Below are positions 42,993 to 51,966 of a DNA stretch of 64,000 nucleotides, piece after piece; positions within the stretch are counted from its first letter, which is position 1, and the number at the start of each line of letters is the position of its first letter. Both the position numbers and the translations under genes were made by a program. Below the pieces are notes generated by a model that was not told the origin of the DNA, did not search any database, and was given only the letters and a program-made list of their open reading frames with translations. Origin of the DNA: Aquidulcibacter sp. (GTDB lineage Bacteria > Pseudomonadota > Alphaproteobacteria > Caulobacterales > Aquidulcibacteraceae); NCBI GenBank assembly GCA_027532555.1, contig JAPZTJ010000004.1:186001-250000 (forward strand). The letters run 5' to 3'.

Positions 42993-43820
42993 CTATCGGA
43001 CGATACGAATGGCAGACAAATTTCGTCCGTAGTCGGCTTCGCCTGCTAGATTGCGTCGGCGGTTCGAAAAGAAGTGGGATTCTTCGGCGCATGTGTCCTG
43101 TGGCAGCACGTCAACCGCACCCAGACCCGCGGCCCGCAAGCGGGCAGCGCAATAGCGTTTGAGGTCGAAAAGCGACCGGTCGTCGTTGCCTGGAATGAAG
43201 AAGCGCTCGTTCGCCGGATCAGCTTGGGTGAAGGTCGCAACAAATTCCGGGCCGACTTCATAACTGGCTTGAGCGATGCAAGGGCCAACAGCTGCGACGA
43301 TGCGGGCAGGGGATCCACCCAGCTTCACCATCTTTGCGATCGTTGCTTCCAAAATGCCGCCAATCGCGCCCTTCCAGCCCGCGTGCGCTGCGGCGACAAT
43401 GCGTGCAGCCGGGTCAGCAAATAATATTGGCGCGCAATCAGCTGTTAGCACCGATGGCGCAACCGATGGACAGCGCGTCACCAGCGCGTCGACTTGCGGG
43501 CGTTCACCGTGGAAGGGCCCATCGACCATCAAGGCGTCTGCACCATGGACTTGATAAGCTGACAGAAGGCGGTCTGGTGAGACCCCAATGTGGCTGGCGA
43601 TGCGGCGGCGGTTTTCTGCTACATTGGCCGGATCATCGTTTGAGCCGGGGCCAGAGTTCAAGCTTTCATAAATGCCCGAGGACACCCCGCCAACGCGACC
43701 ATAAAAGCCGTGCTCAAACCCTGCCAATTGCGACAGCATGGCTGATCGCACAGGGGCGAGTTCAAAGATTGCATCTTCGGCTGGCAATGTAGGGGTAAGC
43801 TTTGTGGCGACGTCTGACAT
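42993..43820 (-). CDS. pgeF: Peptidoglycan editing factor PgeF (laccase-domain protein)
   Basis: The metal-site motifs of the family are present: HGADALMVD (about 105), SVLTADCAPILFADP, AAHAGWKGAIGG and GPCIAQASYEVGPEF. PgeF is reported to remove mis-incorporated Ser from peptidoglycan precursors; relatives act as purine nucleoside phosphorylases (human FAMIN/LACC1). The order lgt-midA-pgeF on one strand with gaps of only a few bases indicates one transcript. Confidence 0.93.
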   Translation of the reverse strand: MSDVATKLTPTLPAEDAIFELAPVRSAMLSQLAGFEHGFYGRVGGVSSGIYESLNSGPGSNDDPANVAENRRRIASHIGVSPDRLLSAYQVHGADALMVDGPFHGERPQVDALVTRCPSVAPSVLTADCAPILFADPAARIVAAAHAGWKGAIGGILEATIAKMVKLGGSPARIVAAVGPCIAQASYEVGPEFVATFTQADPANERFFIPGNDDRSLFDLKRYCAARLRAAGLGAVDVLPQDTCAEESHFFSNRRRNLAGEADYGRNLSAIRIVR

Positions 43821-43826
43821 GGTCGG

Positions 43827-44924
43827 TTAAAGTCCAATGGGTGGACCAGCGGCGGCATTGAGGGGAGACTCAAGGGCCACCACATGGAACAGCCCGCCCA
43901 TATGCGCTTCTCCGATCAGTCTTTCCACACTTCGAGTCAGGTCAGATTCGCAGTGCGGGTTTGCATGAATGAGGGCATCGCGGCGCGTTTCAATGCCAAG
44001 GCTTTGCAGGAATTGGCGCTGCGTTGCAGGGCCAGAGGTGCCAAGGCCGCATGCCCTAGCCAGTGAAATCAAGGCAGCAAAATCAACATGGGCTGTCAGA
44101 TCGGCTTCGCCAACATGGTCTAAAGCATGGATTTTTTGATGCCGAAAAAGCGCTTGAAAGCTATCGCCGGCTTGGCCGCTCCCGTCGCCGTAATCGATGA
44201 TCAGAGCACGACCGGAGGCGGTGCGCAAACGCTTGGCGATGGTTTCAACCAGCGTCGGAAGCCCGGGTGCTACTTCACGCACGGCACCGACGCTGTCATC
44301 AGGCTGCGCGCAACCGGGTGGTTCTGGCATCGGTGGGCCGAGGCCAAAAGTAAGCCTTTGCGCCACATCGAGGCCTACCAGCTTCTCATGCCAGCCCTGC
44401 TCACCCCGCACAAATTGGCGGACAGGTAAACAGTCGAGAAATTCATTGGCGACGATAAAACTATCGCCATCAGGCACGCCATCGAGCGTGTCGTGCCAGT
44501 GTGCAGGCATTACCCCCAGTGCGTTGCGCTGGGCTTCTTTGAGTGCGGGGTTTGTTTCAACAAGATGCAGGTGTACGGCCGCCATGAAGCCTGGGACCCT
44601 TTGGCAGACCCGCAGCATATCTGCCATCAAAGTGCCCCGGCCCGGACCTAGTTCAATCAGATGGAAGGGGGAGGGGCTGCCAAGGTCGAGCCAGCTTTGT
44701 GCGACCCACAGCCCAATCAGCTCGCCAAAAATCTGACTGATCTCAGGGCTGGTGGTGAAATCCCCGTGTGAGCCTAAGGGCTGGCGTGTGGCGTAGTAGC
44801 CAGCTTGGGGATCATAAAGTGCCTGGGCCATAAAGGCGTCAATGCTAATCGGGCCGCACTCTGCAATCATGCGAGCCAAGCGGGTTTCAAGCCCAGTTGG
44901 CGGCGCGCGTTCTGGCGTGGTCAC
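43827..44924 (-). CDS. midA: MidA/NDUFAF7-family SAM methyltransferase (DUF185)
   Basis: The product has GPISIDAFMAQALYDPQAGYYATRQPLGSHGDFTTSPEISQIFGELIGLW and HLIELGPGRGTLMADMLRVC, the DUF185 signatures. The mitochondrial homologue NDUFAF7 dimethylates an arginine of the NDUFS2 subunit and is needed for complex I assembly; the bacterial target is presumed similar. The GTG start is 5 bp after the lgt stop. Also present: YGDGSGQAGDSFQALFRHQ. Confidence 0.92.
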   Translation of the reverse strand: MTTPERAPPTGLETRLARMIAECGPISIDAFMAQALYDPQAGYYATRQPLGSHGDFTTSPEISQIFGELIGLWVAQSWLDLGSPSPFHLIELGPGRGTLMADMLRVCQRVPGFMAAVHLHLVETNPALKEAQRNALGVMPAHWHDTLDGVPDGDSFIVANEFLDCLPVRQFVRGEQGWHEKLVGLDVAQRLTFGLGPPMPEPPGCAQPDDSVGAVREVAPGLPTLVETIAKRLRTASGRALIIDYGDGSGQAGDSFQALFRHQKIHALDHVGEADLTAHVDFAALISLARACGLGTSGPATQRQFLQSLGIETRRDALIHANPHCESDLTRSVERLIGEAHMGGLFHVVALESPLNAAAGPPIGL

Positions 44925-44929
44925 AGTGA

Positions 44930-45790
44930 TTAGCCTGCTTGTTCTGGCTTGGCTTTGCCAGCGCGCAGGCTACCCAAAACAAAAAGGGCGATGCCTGCAA
45001 TAACCATGGGAACCGAGTAGAGTTCACCACGTGTGAGGCCCAAGATTAATCCTGCATCAGGTTCGCGGAACTGCTCACCAATCAAGCGAGCTATGCCATA
45101 GCCAGCTACAAACAGGCCCGCGGCTTGGCCCGGGCGCTTCAAAACACCAAAACCTCTGACCGCAACTTGCAGCAGGATAAACAACAAAAGGCCTTCCAGC
45201 GCTGCCTGATAAAGCTGGCTAGGGTGGCGTGCCAGACCTTCTGGGTCGGTGCGGAAAATGAAGGCCCACGGCACATCGGCTGCGCGGCCATAAAGCTCCT
45301 GATTGATAAAATTCGCCATCCGGCCGAGGAACAAGCCAATGGGGGACACAACAGCCACCGCATCGCCGAGGGAAAGAATAGACTTTTTCCGGCCCAGTGC
45401 CGTGCCGATGACGGCCAAACAGACGCCGAGGAAGCCACCATGGAAGCTCATGCCGCCTTCCCATACCCGCAATACCGACATCGGATCTGCCAGCATTTCT
45501 GGACGATAAAACAAGACATAGCCAATACGGCCGCCAAGCAGCACGCCTAGGGTCGCATAAAACAGGAAGTCGTCGATATCTTCCTCATCCAATGGCGAAC
45601 TTGAACCCCATAAGCCGGGCTTCTTCACCATCCCCACCATCAACCGCCAACCAAGGATCAGGCCAGCGACATAGGCTAGCGCATACCAACGCAAGCCAAA
45701 TGGCCCGAGCGCAAACCCAAACAGGTCAAACATCGGCAGTTGGAACACAAAAGGGGAAAGTTCGGGAAACGGAATGGCCATGTCGATCAT
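44930..45790 (-). CDS. lgt: Prolipoprotein diacylglyceryl transferase
   Basis: The 286-residue membrane protein has GGRIGYVLFYRPE, WEGGMSFHGGFLGV, and the Lgt signature GRMANFINQELYGR (about 160-173), then RHPSQLYQAALEG. Lgt attaches diacylglycerol to the lipobox Cys of prolipoproteins, before LspA cleavage. It begins the lgt-midA-pgeF run. The first ATG (45790) and a second at 45781 are both possible. Confidence 0.96.
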   Translation of the reverse strand: MIDMAIPFPELSPFVFQLPMFDLFGFALGPFGLRWYALAYVAGLILGWRLMVGMVKKPGLWGSSSPLDEEDIDDFLFYATLGVLLGGRIGYVLFYRPEMLADPMSVLRVWEGGMSFHGGFLGVCLAVIGTALGRKKSILSLGDAVAVVSPIGLFLGRMANFINQELYGRAADVPWAFIFRTDPEGLARHPSQLYQAALEGLLLFILLQVAVRGFGVLKRPGQAAGLFVAGYGIARLIGEQFREPDAGLILGLTRGELYSVPMVIAGIALFVLGSLRAGKAKPEQAG

Positions 45791-46011
45791 ATGCGGTCTT
45801 TAGCAAAGGAGTGGGGGCATATGCAAAGCCTCTCGCAATTCCAGCCGCGCACAAAAACAGCAGCAAGTTAAAAGACCTTGGAAAAAGCTAAGACAAACTT
45901 CACCGTGACGGCAAAGGCGATCTTAAGCACCTTGTGTTAGAGTAACAGGTCTCGCGCAGGTGATGCAAGTTTGTCATAGCGCAACGGGAATAGACCCGCT
46001 AGAAGGTCCTT

Positions 46012-46314
46012 ATGCAAACACGTAATCCTTTCCTCGACGAATTTTCAAAATTAGCGACCAGTGCTGCGGGCGTGGCGCAAGGCGTGGGTGAAGAGGCCCG
46101 TGCTTTCTGGCGCTCGCAAATGGAGCGCATGGTTCTGGATATGGATCTGGTGCGTCGCGATGAATTTGACGCCGTAAAAGATCTGGCTGCTGCCGCCCGC
46201 GCAGAGGCTGATAGTCTGAAAGCGCGTCTCGATGCGCTCGAGGCTTCGATGCAAACGCCAGCAAAAGCGCCTTCAAAAGCAGCCACACCAAAAAAATCGG
46301 CCAAAAGCAGCTAA
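46012..46314 (+). CDS. ubiK: UbiK-type accessory factor (BMFP/DUF526 family)
   Basis: The 100-residue product is a helix-rich small protein: NPFLDEFSKLATSAAGVAQGVGEEARAFWRSQMERMVLDMDLVRRDEFDAVKDLAAAARAEADSLKARLDALEA. The F-D-[DE] start, the R-x-E-F-D-A-V link and the coiled-coil end fit the UbiK/BMFP family, which supports ubiquinone synthesis. A Lys/Ala/Pro tail ends it. It starts the ubiK-ybjN-proC run, an order common in alphaproteobacteria; the 221-bp gap before it should hold the promoter. Confidence 0.88.
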   Translation: MQTRNPFLDEFSKLATSAAGVAQGVGEEARAFWRSQMERMVLDMDLVRRDEFDAVKDLAAAARAEADSLKARLDALEASMQTPAKAPSKAATPKKSAKSS

Positions 46315-46419
46315 AAGCACTGGCGCAGCGCTTGCGGCGCGCGCCATTCCCGCCAACCATGCCCGATAGCGGTGCGTGATTCGTGCGCCGTTTGTAAGCG
46401 AACCACCGTGGAGGTTACC

Positions 46420-46929
46420 ATGGACCGTCAATTTACGCTTCGAGACGAAGATTTCTTCGAAGATGCGGACACCTTAGATACGGTTGAAGCCGTTCTGGCC
46501 GCTGACTCCAAAGCTTATGAGCGTTTAGACGAAGAAATCCACTTCGCCGCTTCGATGACTTATTGTGATCTGCATGGGATCTTTATTGCCCGCGAAGATG
46601 CACCTTCCTTGGCCTTGAGCTTAATCTTTGATTTGAAGGCCCCTCGCATGCGTCGGGGCGACATTGCGTCTTTGCTTGCCTTGTTAAATGAAGCACTTTG
46701 GCTGGGCCATTTTGAGCTTTCTTCCGACGATAATGCACTGTCCTGGCGGGCAGTAGTGCCATTGATCGGCCGCGATACGCCAGAGCCTGCTGAAGTGGCG
46801 GCCATTTTGGCTGCTGGTGTAGAAGCCTGTGAACGGTTTTATCCTGCATTTAACTTCTTGCTCTGGGCAGGCAAAACACCTGAAGAGGCCGCCCAAGCAG
46901 CGTTGTTTGAGACTGCCGGAGAGGCTTGA
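46420..46929 (+). CDS. YbjN domain-containing protein
   Basis: The 169-residue product shows the type III secretion chaperone-like YbjN fold: a middle strand-helix region (EEIHFAASMTYCDLHGIFIARED), then RMRRGDIASLLALLNEALWLGHFEL and a terminal helix CERFYPAFNFLLWAGKTPEEAAQAAL. The W-x-G-K-x-P-E-E-A end is a recurring feature. Its biochemical role is unclear. GGAGG lies 6 nt before the ATG at 46420. proC follows after 5 bp. Confidence 0.88.
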   Translation: MDRQFTLRDEDFFEDADTLDTVEAVLAADSKAYERLDEEIHFAASMTYCDLHGIFIAREDAPSLALSLIFDLKAPRMRRGDIASLLALLNEALWLGHFELSSDDNALSWRAVVPLIGRDTPEPAEVAAILAAGVEACERFYPAFNFLLWAGKTPEEAAQAALFETAGEA

Positions 46930-46934
46930 GCTTT

Positions 46935-47741
46935 ATGAAAAAAAGAATTGCGCTTGTCGGCGGTGGCCGGATGGGCGGAGCCATGTTGCGCGGATGGGCA
47001 CCTATGGCCGATACGTTTGATTTGGTGGTGTTTGAGCCCTATCCATCGTCAGAAGTGTCGGAGATTATCGTTGCGCAAAACTGGGTCTTGAACCCGGACC
47101 CCGCCGAGTATGCCTCTTTTGACTGCGTTGTTTTGGGCATTAAACCCCAGTTGTTTCCAAGTTTGGGCGAACAGACCATTCAGCATCTGGTTTCTGATCA
47201 TACATTGGTGCTGTCGATCATGGCAGGACTTGGCACGGCTAAGATCACAGAGGTTCTTTCAGCGAGCCACGTGATTCGTGCGATGCCCAATACGCCCGGT
47301 CAAATTGGAAAAGGCGTTACGGCCTATTGGAGCAGTCCGACAGTGCCCTCTGAGGCGGAAGCTTTGGCGGTTTCCCTTTTGCGTCCGCTCGGTACCGTGG
47401 AAAAGCTTCAGAGCGAAAAGCAGATGGATGCGGTCACTGCGGTGTCTGGGTCTGGCCCGGCCTATGTGTTTCTTTTGGCTGAAGCCATGGCGGCGGCTGG
47501 TGAAGCCGAAGGCTTAGACCGTGCAATGGCTGAGCGATTAGCTTGGCAGACTGTGATCGGCGCGGCAGCCTTGATGGAGCAAACCGGGCAAAGTCCGCAA
47601 GAATTGCGCCGCGCTGTGACGAGCCCGGAAGGCACAACCGCCGCGGCAACAGATGCCTTGACGGCCGGCGGCGGGATCGTAACGCTAGTTCGGCGCGCGG
47701 TTGAAGCAGCGATCCATCGCTCGCGACAATTGGGCAAGTAG
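46935..47741 (+). CDS. proC: Pyrroline-5-carboxylate reductase
   Basis: The product begins RIALVGGGRMGGAMLRGW (NADPH-binding) and has VVLGIKPQLF, VIRAMPNTPGQIGKGVTAYW, and the family signature AVSGSGPAYVFLLAEAMAAAGEAEGL plus LRRAVTSPEGTTAAATDALTAGG. Length 268 is normal. It makes proline from pyrroline-5-carboxylate. It overlaps no other gene but lies 5 bp after the YbjN gene, so it is co-transcribed. Confidence 0.96.
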   Translation: MKKRIALVGGGRMGGAMLRGWAPMADTFDLVVFEPYPSSEVSEIIVAQNWVLNPDPAEYASFDCVVLGIKPQLFPSLGEQTIQHLVSDHTLVLSIMAGLGTAKITEVLSASHVIRAMPNTPGQIGKGVTAYWSSPTVPSEAEALAVSLLRPLGTVEKLQSEKQMDAVTAVSGSGPAYVFLLAEAMAAAGEAEGLDRAMAERLAWQTVIGAAALMEQTGQSPQELRRAVTSPEGTTAAATDALTAGGGIVTLVRRAVEAAIHRSRQLGK

Positions 47742-47773
47742 CCGGACCGCCCTTTGCACCCTATATTGTGCGC

Positions 47774-48442
47774 ATGACCCACCGCGACCAATCCTTGCAC
47801 GCACCGCTCCTGAAGGCCTTAGGCGAAGCTGCTTTGGCTCTATGCGCCGAAAAATCATGGGTCGATGTTGGCTTGCTCAGCCTTTGCCAAGAGGCAGGAC
47901 AAAGCCTTTCAGCTTGCGCAGAGGCGGGGATTACACGCCTTTCCGTTGCCGAATACCTCGACCAAAAGTTGGATCGTGCGATGCTGGAAGCGGTGGCAGA
48001 TATCGAAGCTGAAGCGCCAAGTCGGGACCGCTTATTTGATGTTATCATGGCGCGGTTTGATGCGATGCAGGATCAACGGGCCGCTTGGGTCTCGATCTTA
48101 GAAGCCGATGCTCAAGAGCCCGCTGCAAGCTTTGCCCGCGCCGCAAGAAGGTTGCGCACTGCGGCCTGGGCTTTAGAGGCGATAGGTATTTCAACCGACA
48201 GCCTGAAGGCTACGGCCCGTGTCATGGGGCTTGCCCGTCGATTGCGCAAAATCGAAGCACTCTGGCTGAAGGATGATGCCGATCTGTCCAAGACCATGGC
48301 AGGCCTCGACCAGACATTGCGCGAGAGCGAAGATTGGCTGGACCGCGGCGAAAAGCTGTCTGAATTCTTCAAATCGGGTTCCCTGCGCCGCACGCGGTCT
48401 AAAGCGGCAGACGCACACTCACCCGAAGACCCCCCAGCGTAG
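47774..48442 (+). CDS. TetR-like helical protein
   Basis: The 222-residue product has an N-terminal part like a TetR helix-turn-helix (ALGEAALALCAEKSWVDVGLLSLCQEAGQSLSACAEAG) and a helical body with RDRLFDVIMARFDAMQDQRAAWVSIL and LRKIEALWLKDDADLSKTMAGLDQTLRESE. The body strongly resembles alphaproteobacterial proteins annotated as TetR family or COQ9-like; the DNA-contact helix is poorly conserved here, so DNA binding is uncertain. It follows proC by 32 bp and its last 44 bp overlap the convergent sensor-kinase gene. Confidence 0.65.
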   Translation: MTHRDQSLHAPLLKALGEAALALCAEKSWVDVGLLSLCQEAGQSLSACAEAGITRLSVAEYLDQKLDRAMLEAVADIEAEAPSRDRLFDVIMARFDAMQDQRAAWVSILEADAQEPAASFARAARRLRTAAWALEAIGISTDSLKATARVMGLARRLRKIEALWLKDDADLSKTMAGLDQTLRESEDWLDRGEKLSEFFKSGSLRRTRSKAADAHSPEDPPA

Positions 48443-49709
48443 AGCGCGACAGCACGAGGTTGCCGCCGTGTGAGCGGGCAGCGTCATAAGCAAGCGCTAG
48501 CCCCAAGCCGACCCCTTTGCGGTTCTGATTGCGAGCTGGATCGAGCCTGGAAAATGGCTTGAGCGCTTCTTCATAGCTTTCAGGTGGAATGCCGGGGCCA
48601 TCATCGTCGACGTAAAGATAAATGGCGTCGCTGCTTTCTGATGAACTGATCGCTACCGTTTGGCCAAAAGACAAGGCATTTTCGACAAGGTTGGAGAGGC
48701 AGCGCTTTAAGGCTATCGGGCGGCCTGAGGTGGGTAGGCTTGCTGCAAGGCCGGCCCCATCTATTTCGCGACCAGCGCGGGAAGTATCTTGAATGATCGC
48801 CCGGGCAATCTCGGCCAGATCCACCGCTTCTGGTTCTTCAGACCATTGGCCTTGGGCAAAAGCCAAATACTCTTCCAGCATGCCCTCCATCTCGACGATA
48901 TCTTTGCGGGCTTCATCAATATCGCTGGAAGGGGGCATCATGGCCAATTGTAGCTTCAGCCGGGTGAGTGGGGTTCGCAAATCATGGCTGACCCCGGCGA
49001 GCAGATTGGTGCGCTGTTCGATATGGCGTTGAATGCGCCCGCGCATTTGTAAAAAGGCCAAAGTCGCGCGGCGCACTTCGGCTGACCCTGCTGGCTTGAG
49101 GCTGACATTCTCGCCCCGTCCAAACCGGTCCGCTGCATCCGCCAGCCGCTCCATCGGGCGGACTTGATTGCGGATGAATAGGACCGAGACCGTTGCCAAA
49201 AGTATGGTCGCGCCTGCTAGCCAAAGAATAAAGATACCGCCAGTCGAGGCAAAAACCCGGTCGCGATAGGCTAAAAAGCGCAAAACCCCACCGGGCACTT
49301 CAACCCGAATGTCGACATAATCGGGATAACGCGTCGTATCAAACCAGAATTTCTGCCGCAGTGACCCAGACAAAGCCCGCCGCAAGGTACGGTCAAATGC
49401 CGGTATTACGGCAAGGCGCTCCCGCTCTGGCAATTTAGCCTGCTTCTGGAGAGCGACCGAGAGGCGCAAGTCTGCCCGCGCATAATTGGTAATGGCGGCG
49501 AGGTTTTCAGGTGTCGGATTGTCGGCGTAAAGTTGGGTGACGAGGGCAACATCCCCCGCTGCGCCTTCACTCAAGCGCCGGCTGACCTGTTCCCAATGCA
49601 AATCAAAGAACAAATAGGTCACGACGATTTGCATAATCGCCACCGGTAACACGATGATAAGAAGCGAGCGGGCAAAAAGCCCGCGCGGAATTAGCGCCTT
49701 TAGGTCCAT
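48399..49709 (-). CDS. EnvZ-type sensor histidine kinase
   Basis: The 436-residue product has a membrane helix near residues 13-33, a periplasmic sensor part, a second helix near 158-180, then HAMP (IRNQVRPMERLADAADRFGRGE), an H-box LLAGVSHDLRTPLTRLKLQLAMM, N-box SNLVENALSFG and G-boxes DDDGPGIP and GVGLGLALA. This is a complete EnvZ-like kinase. It is the partner of the response regulator just upstream, in the order MarR, regulator, kinase. The signal is unknown. Confidence 0.93.
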   Translation of the reverse strand: MDLKALIPRGLFARSLLIIVLPVAIMQIVVTYLFFDLHWEQVSRRLSEGAAGDVALVTQLYADNPTPENLAAITNYARADLRLSVALQKQAKLPERERLAVIPAFDRTLRRALSGSLRQKFWFDTTRYPDYVDIRVEVPGGVLRFLAYRDRVFASTGGIFILWLAGATILLATVSVLFIRNQVRPMERLADAADRFGRGENVSLKPAGSAEVRRATLAFLQMRGRIQRHIEQRTNLLAGVSHDLRTPLTRLKLQLAMMPPSSDIDEARKDIVEMEGMLEEYLAFAQGQWSEEPEAVDLAEIARAIIQDTSRAGREIDGAGLAASLPTSGRPIALKRCLSNLVENALSFGQTVAISSSESSDAIYLYVDDDGPGIPPESYEEALKPFSRLDPARNQNRKGVGLGLALAYDAARSHGGNLVLSRSTLGGLRVSVRLPL

Positions 49710-49736
49710 CGTAAAAGGCCTTGCCGCAAAACAGTC

Positions 49737-50432
49737 TTACGCATCATGCATCAACCGATAGCCAAGCCCACGAACCGTCTGCAGGTAGTGAGGTTCTGCT
49801 GGATCATCTTCCAATTTACGGCGCAAGCGGGTGACCTGAACATCAATCGAACGCTCGACCGTCACACCTGCTTTGCGTGCCAATTCTTCCCGCGTGATGG
49901 TGGCACCCGGTCTGGCCGCTAAGGCGGCCAGCAGATCTCGTTCAGCATCGGTCAAACGCACCAAAGCCCCATCTCGGCGCAACTCTGCTTTGGTGGTGTT
50001 CCAGGTCACAGACCCTAACAGCAGCACATCGGCCGCCGGAGCAGGGCGCGCGCGCTTTAAGATTGCAGCGATGCGCAAAGCCAATTCCTCAGGCTCAAAA
50101 GGCTTGCCGAGGTAATCATCGGCACCCGCAGTCAGGCCCTCAATCCGGTGACTTGGGTCGCCCAAAGCGGTCAGAAGAATGATGGGCGTATCGCGCTCAC
50201 CTCTGACGGAACGGGTCAGCGAAACGCCATCTTCACCCGGCATCATCACGTCCAAGATGACCAGATCAAACATCAACGCATCCATTAGCTTGCGGGCGCT
50301 GGCCGCATCTGAAGCTTCGGTCACTGAATAACCAAGGCCAGTGAGATAGCGCTTCAAGAGGCTGCGAATGCGATCATCATCATCGACAACAAGCAGGTGG
50401 GCTGGATGATCGGCTGGGGCGCGAGGGGCCAT
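49737..50432 (-). CDS. OmpR-family response regulator
   Basis: The receiver domain has LLVVDDDDRIRSLLKRYL, the phosphorylated Asp in FDLVILDVMMPGEDG and TALGDPSHRIEGLTAGADDYLGKPF. The winged-helix output has RLTDAERDLLAALAARPGATITREELARKAG and DVQVTRLRRKLEDDPAEPHYLQTVRGLGYRLM. It overlaps the MarR stop by one base. The pair MarR-regulator resembles PetP-PetR of Rhodobacter capsulatus, so a role in respiratory-gene control is possible but unproven. Confidence 0.93.
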   Translation of the reverse strand: MAPRAPADHPAHLLVVDDDDRIRSLLKRYLTGLGYSVTEASDAASARKLMDALMFDLVILDVMMPGEDGVSLTRSVRGERDTPIILLTALGDPSHRIEGLTAGADDYLGKPFEPEELALRIAAILKRARPAPAADVLLLGSVTWNTTKAELRRDGALVRLTDAERDLLAALAARPGATITREELARKAGVTVERSIDVQVTRLRRKLEDDPAEPHYLQTVRGLGYRLMHDA

Positions 50433-50986
50433 TAGGGAACTCTGTTAGGTGTGGGTTTTGGTGAGACGTTCGAAGACGCAGACGAGGCAGTCCCGGTGGG
50501 CGATCCGATAAGTGTAGAGAGGACTTTGTCGCATCCCGCCACAGCTTCACTGCCTGCGACCCGGTATGCGGCCGCCAAACAGCTGCGCATTGCCAAAGCC
50601 AGTTCGGTTGCGACTGCAGCACCTTGGGCGGTTAGGTGAACAATTTTGCGCCGTCCATCGCGCGAATCTTCTGCGCGCTGCAACCACGCGCGCGATTCTA
50701 ACGCATCCAGCGTCTTCAACATGGCTTGCTTGCTCAATCCCAGTTCTGCGGCAAGCTTTAGAACCGGGAAGGGATGACCCAATAACTCGCACAGGCAGCG
50801 CGCCTCGACCCAAGAAACTTGGTGTTGTTGTCGAAGTGCCTCTGTCGCCGCCTTCAACAAGTCACCAGCCTTGAAAATCAAGGAAACCCCAAGATCGAGT
50901 TCATCTTCGCGCAAGTAGAGGCGTGGCCCGCCTGCGGCAGGGCTGCTTGATCTGGCAAAAGCATTCGGTAAGGTGTTGACAGTCAT
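50432..50986 (-). CDS. MarR-family transcriptional regulator (PetP-like)
   Basis: The 184-residue product has the MarR winged helix: LLKAATEALRQQHQVSWVEARCLCELLGHPFPVLKLAAELGLSKQAMLKTLDALESRAWLQRAEDSRDGRRKIVHLTAQG, with the D-x-R-D-G-R-R wing. N- and C-terminal tails are polar and of low complexity. It heads the regulator-kinase operon (translational overlap TAATG) and is divergent from ilvE, with which it shares a 96-bp intergenic region. Confidence 0.88.
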   Translation of the reverse strand: MTVNTLPNAFARSSSPAAGGPRLYLREDELDLGVSLIFKAGDLLKAATEALRQQHQVSWVEARCLCELLGHPFPVLKLAAELGLSKQAMLKTLDALESRAWLQRAEDSRDGRRKIVHLTAQGAAVATELALAMRSCLAAAYRVAGSEAVAGCDKVLSTLIGSPTGTASSASSNVSPKPTPNRVP

Positions 50987-51082
50987 GGCTGGTCCAAGAG
51001 ATTGCGTCTCATCGCATTTGGGTTCAAGCCCACCGACTGTGAAGCTTTGATAAACCTATACACTGAACTAGGCGCAAGACAC

Positions 51083-51958
51083 ATGACTTTCATTCCTTAC
51101 GACGATCGCGACGGCTGGATCTGGATGGACGGCGAATTTAAGCCTTGGCGCGAGGCGAAAGTGCACGTGTTGACCCATGGTCTCCATTACGGCTCGTCGA
51201 TCTTTGAGGGGGAGCGCGCCTATGATGGTCAGATCTTTGAAAGTCTTCGCCATACAGAGCGGTTGTTCCGGTCGGCAGAGATTTTGGGAATGAAGCCTGC
51301 GTTCACTGTGGCAGACATTGAAGCAGCCAAAGCCGAAGCTATGGCGAAAAATGGCTTTGAGAATTGCTACATCCGCCCGGTCATGTGGCGTGGCAGTGAA
51401 ATGATGGGCGTTTCCGCTCAACAGACTACCATCCGCGCTGCGGTCGCAGTTTGGGAGTGGGGCAATTACTTTGCCGACAAAATGAGCGGGATCCGAATGA
51501 CCAACGCCAAATGGCGCAGACCCGACCCAAAGACGGCCCCTTGCGAAGCCAAAGCAGCTGGCCTTTACATGATATGTACCGATTCAAAGCATGCTGCTGA
51601 AGCCGAAGGTTATGCAGATGCCTTGATGCTCGATTGGCGTGGCCATGTGGCCGAAGCCACAGGTGCTAATGTCTTTTTCATCCAAGACGGGGCCATCCAT
51701 ACCCCTGTGCCCGATTGCTTCCTCAATGGCATCACGCGGCAGACCGTGATCCGCCTCGCGCGTGACAAGGGCTATGAAGTGGTTGAGCGGACGATTATGC
51801 CTGAGGAACTCGGCAATTTCTCTGAATGCTTCATCACAGGCACCGCGGCAGAAGTAACGCCAGTCAAAGAGATTGCAGGCATCCACTACCAGCCAGGCCG
51901 CGTGTGTGAAGATATGGTCCACACCTATGATGCGCTGGTGCGCGGCAAACACGCATAG
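51083..51958 (+). CDS. ilvE: Branched-chain amino acid aminotransferase
   Basis: The 291-residue product is a class IV PLP enzyme: WIWMDGEFKPWREAKVHVLTHGLHYGSSIFEGERAYDG, CYIRPVMWRGSEMMG, the Lys in CEAKAAGLYM and EATGANVFFIQDGAIHTPVPDCFLNGITR. It interconverts Leu, Ile and Val with their 2-oxo acids. I chose ATG at 51083; the in-frame start at 51002 adds 27 residues outside the family. A serine hydrolase gene follows after 8 bp. Confidence 0.95.
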   Translation: MTFIPYDDRDGWIWMDGEFKPWREAKVHVLTHGLHYGSSIFEGERAYDGQIFESLRHTERLFRSAEILGMKPAFTVADIEAAKAEAMAKNGFENCYIRPVMWRGSEMMGVSAQQTTIRAAVAVWEWGNYFADKMSGIRMTNAKWRRPDPKTAPCEAKAAGLYMICTDSKHAAEAEGYADALMLDWRGHVAEATGANVFFIQDGAIHTPVPDCFLNGITRQTVIRLARDKGYEVVERTIMPEELGNFSECFITGTAAEVTPVKEIAGIHYQPGRVCEDMVHTYDALVRGKHA

Positions 51959-51966
51959 GAGTGTTC

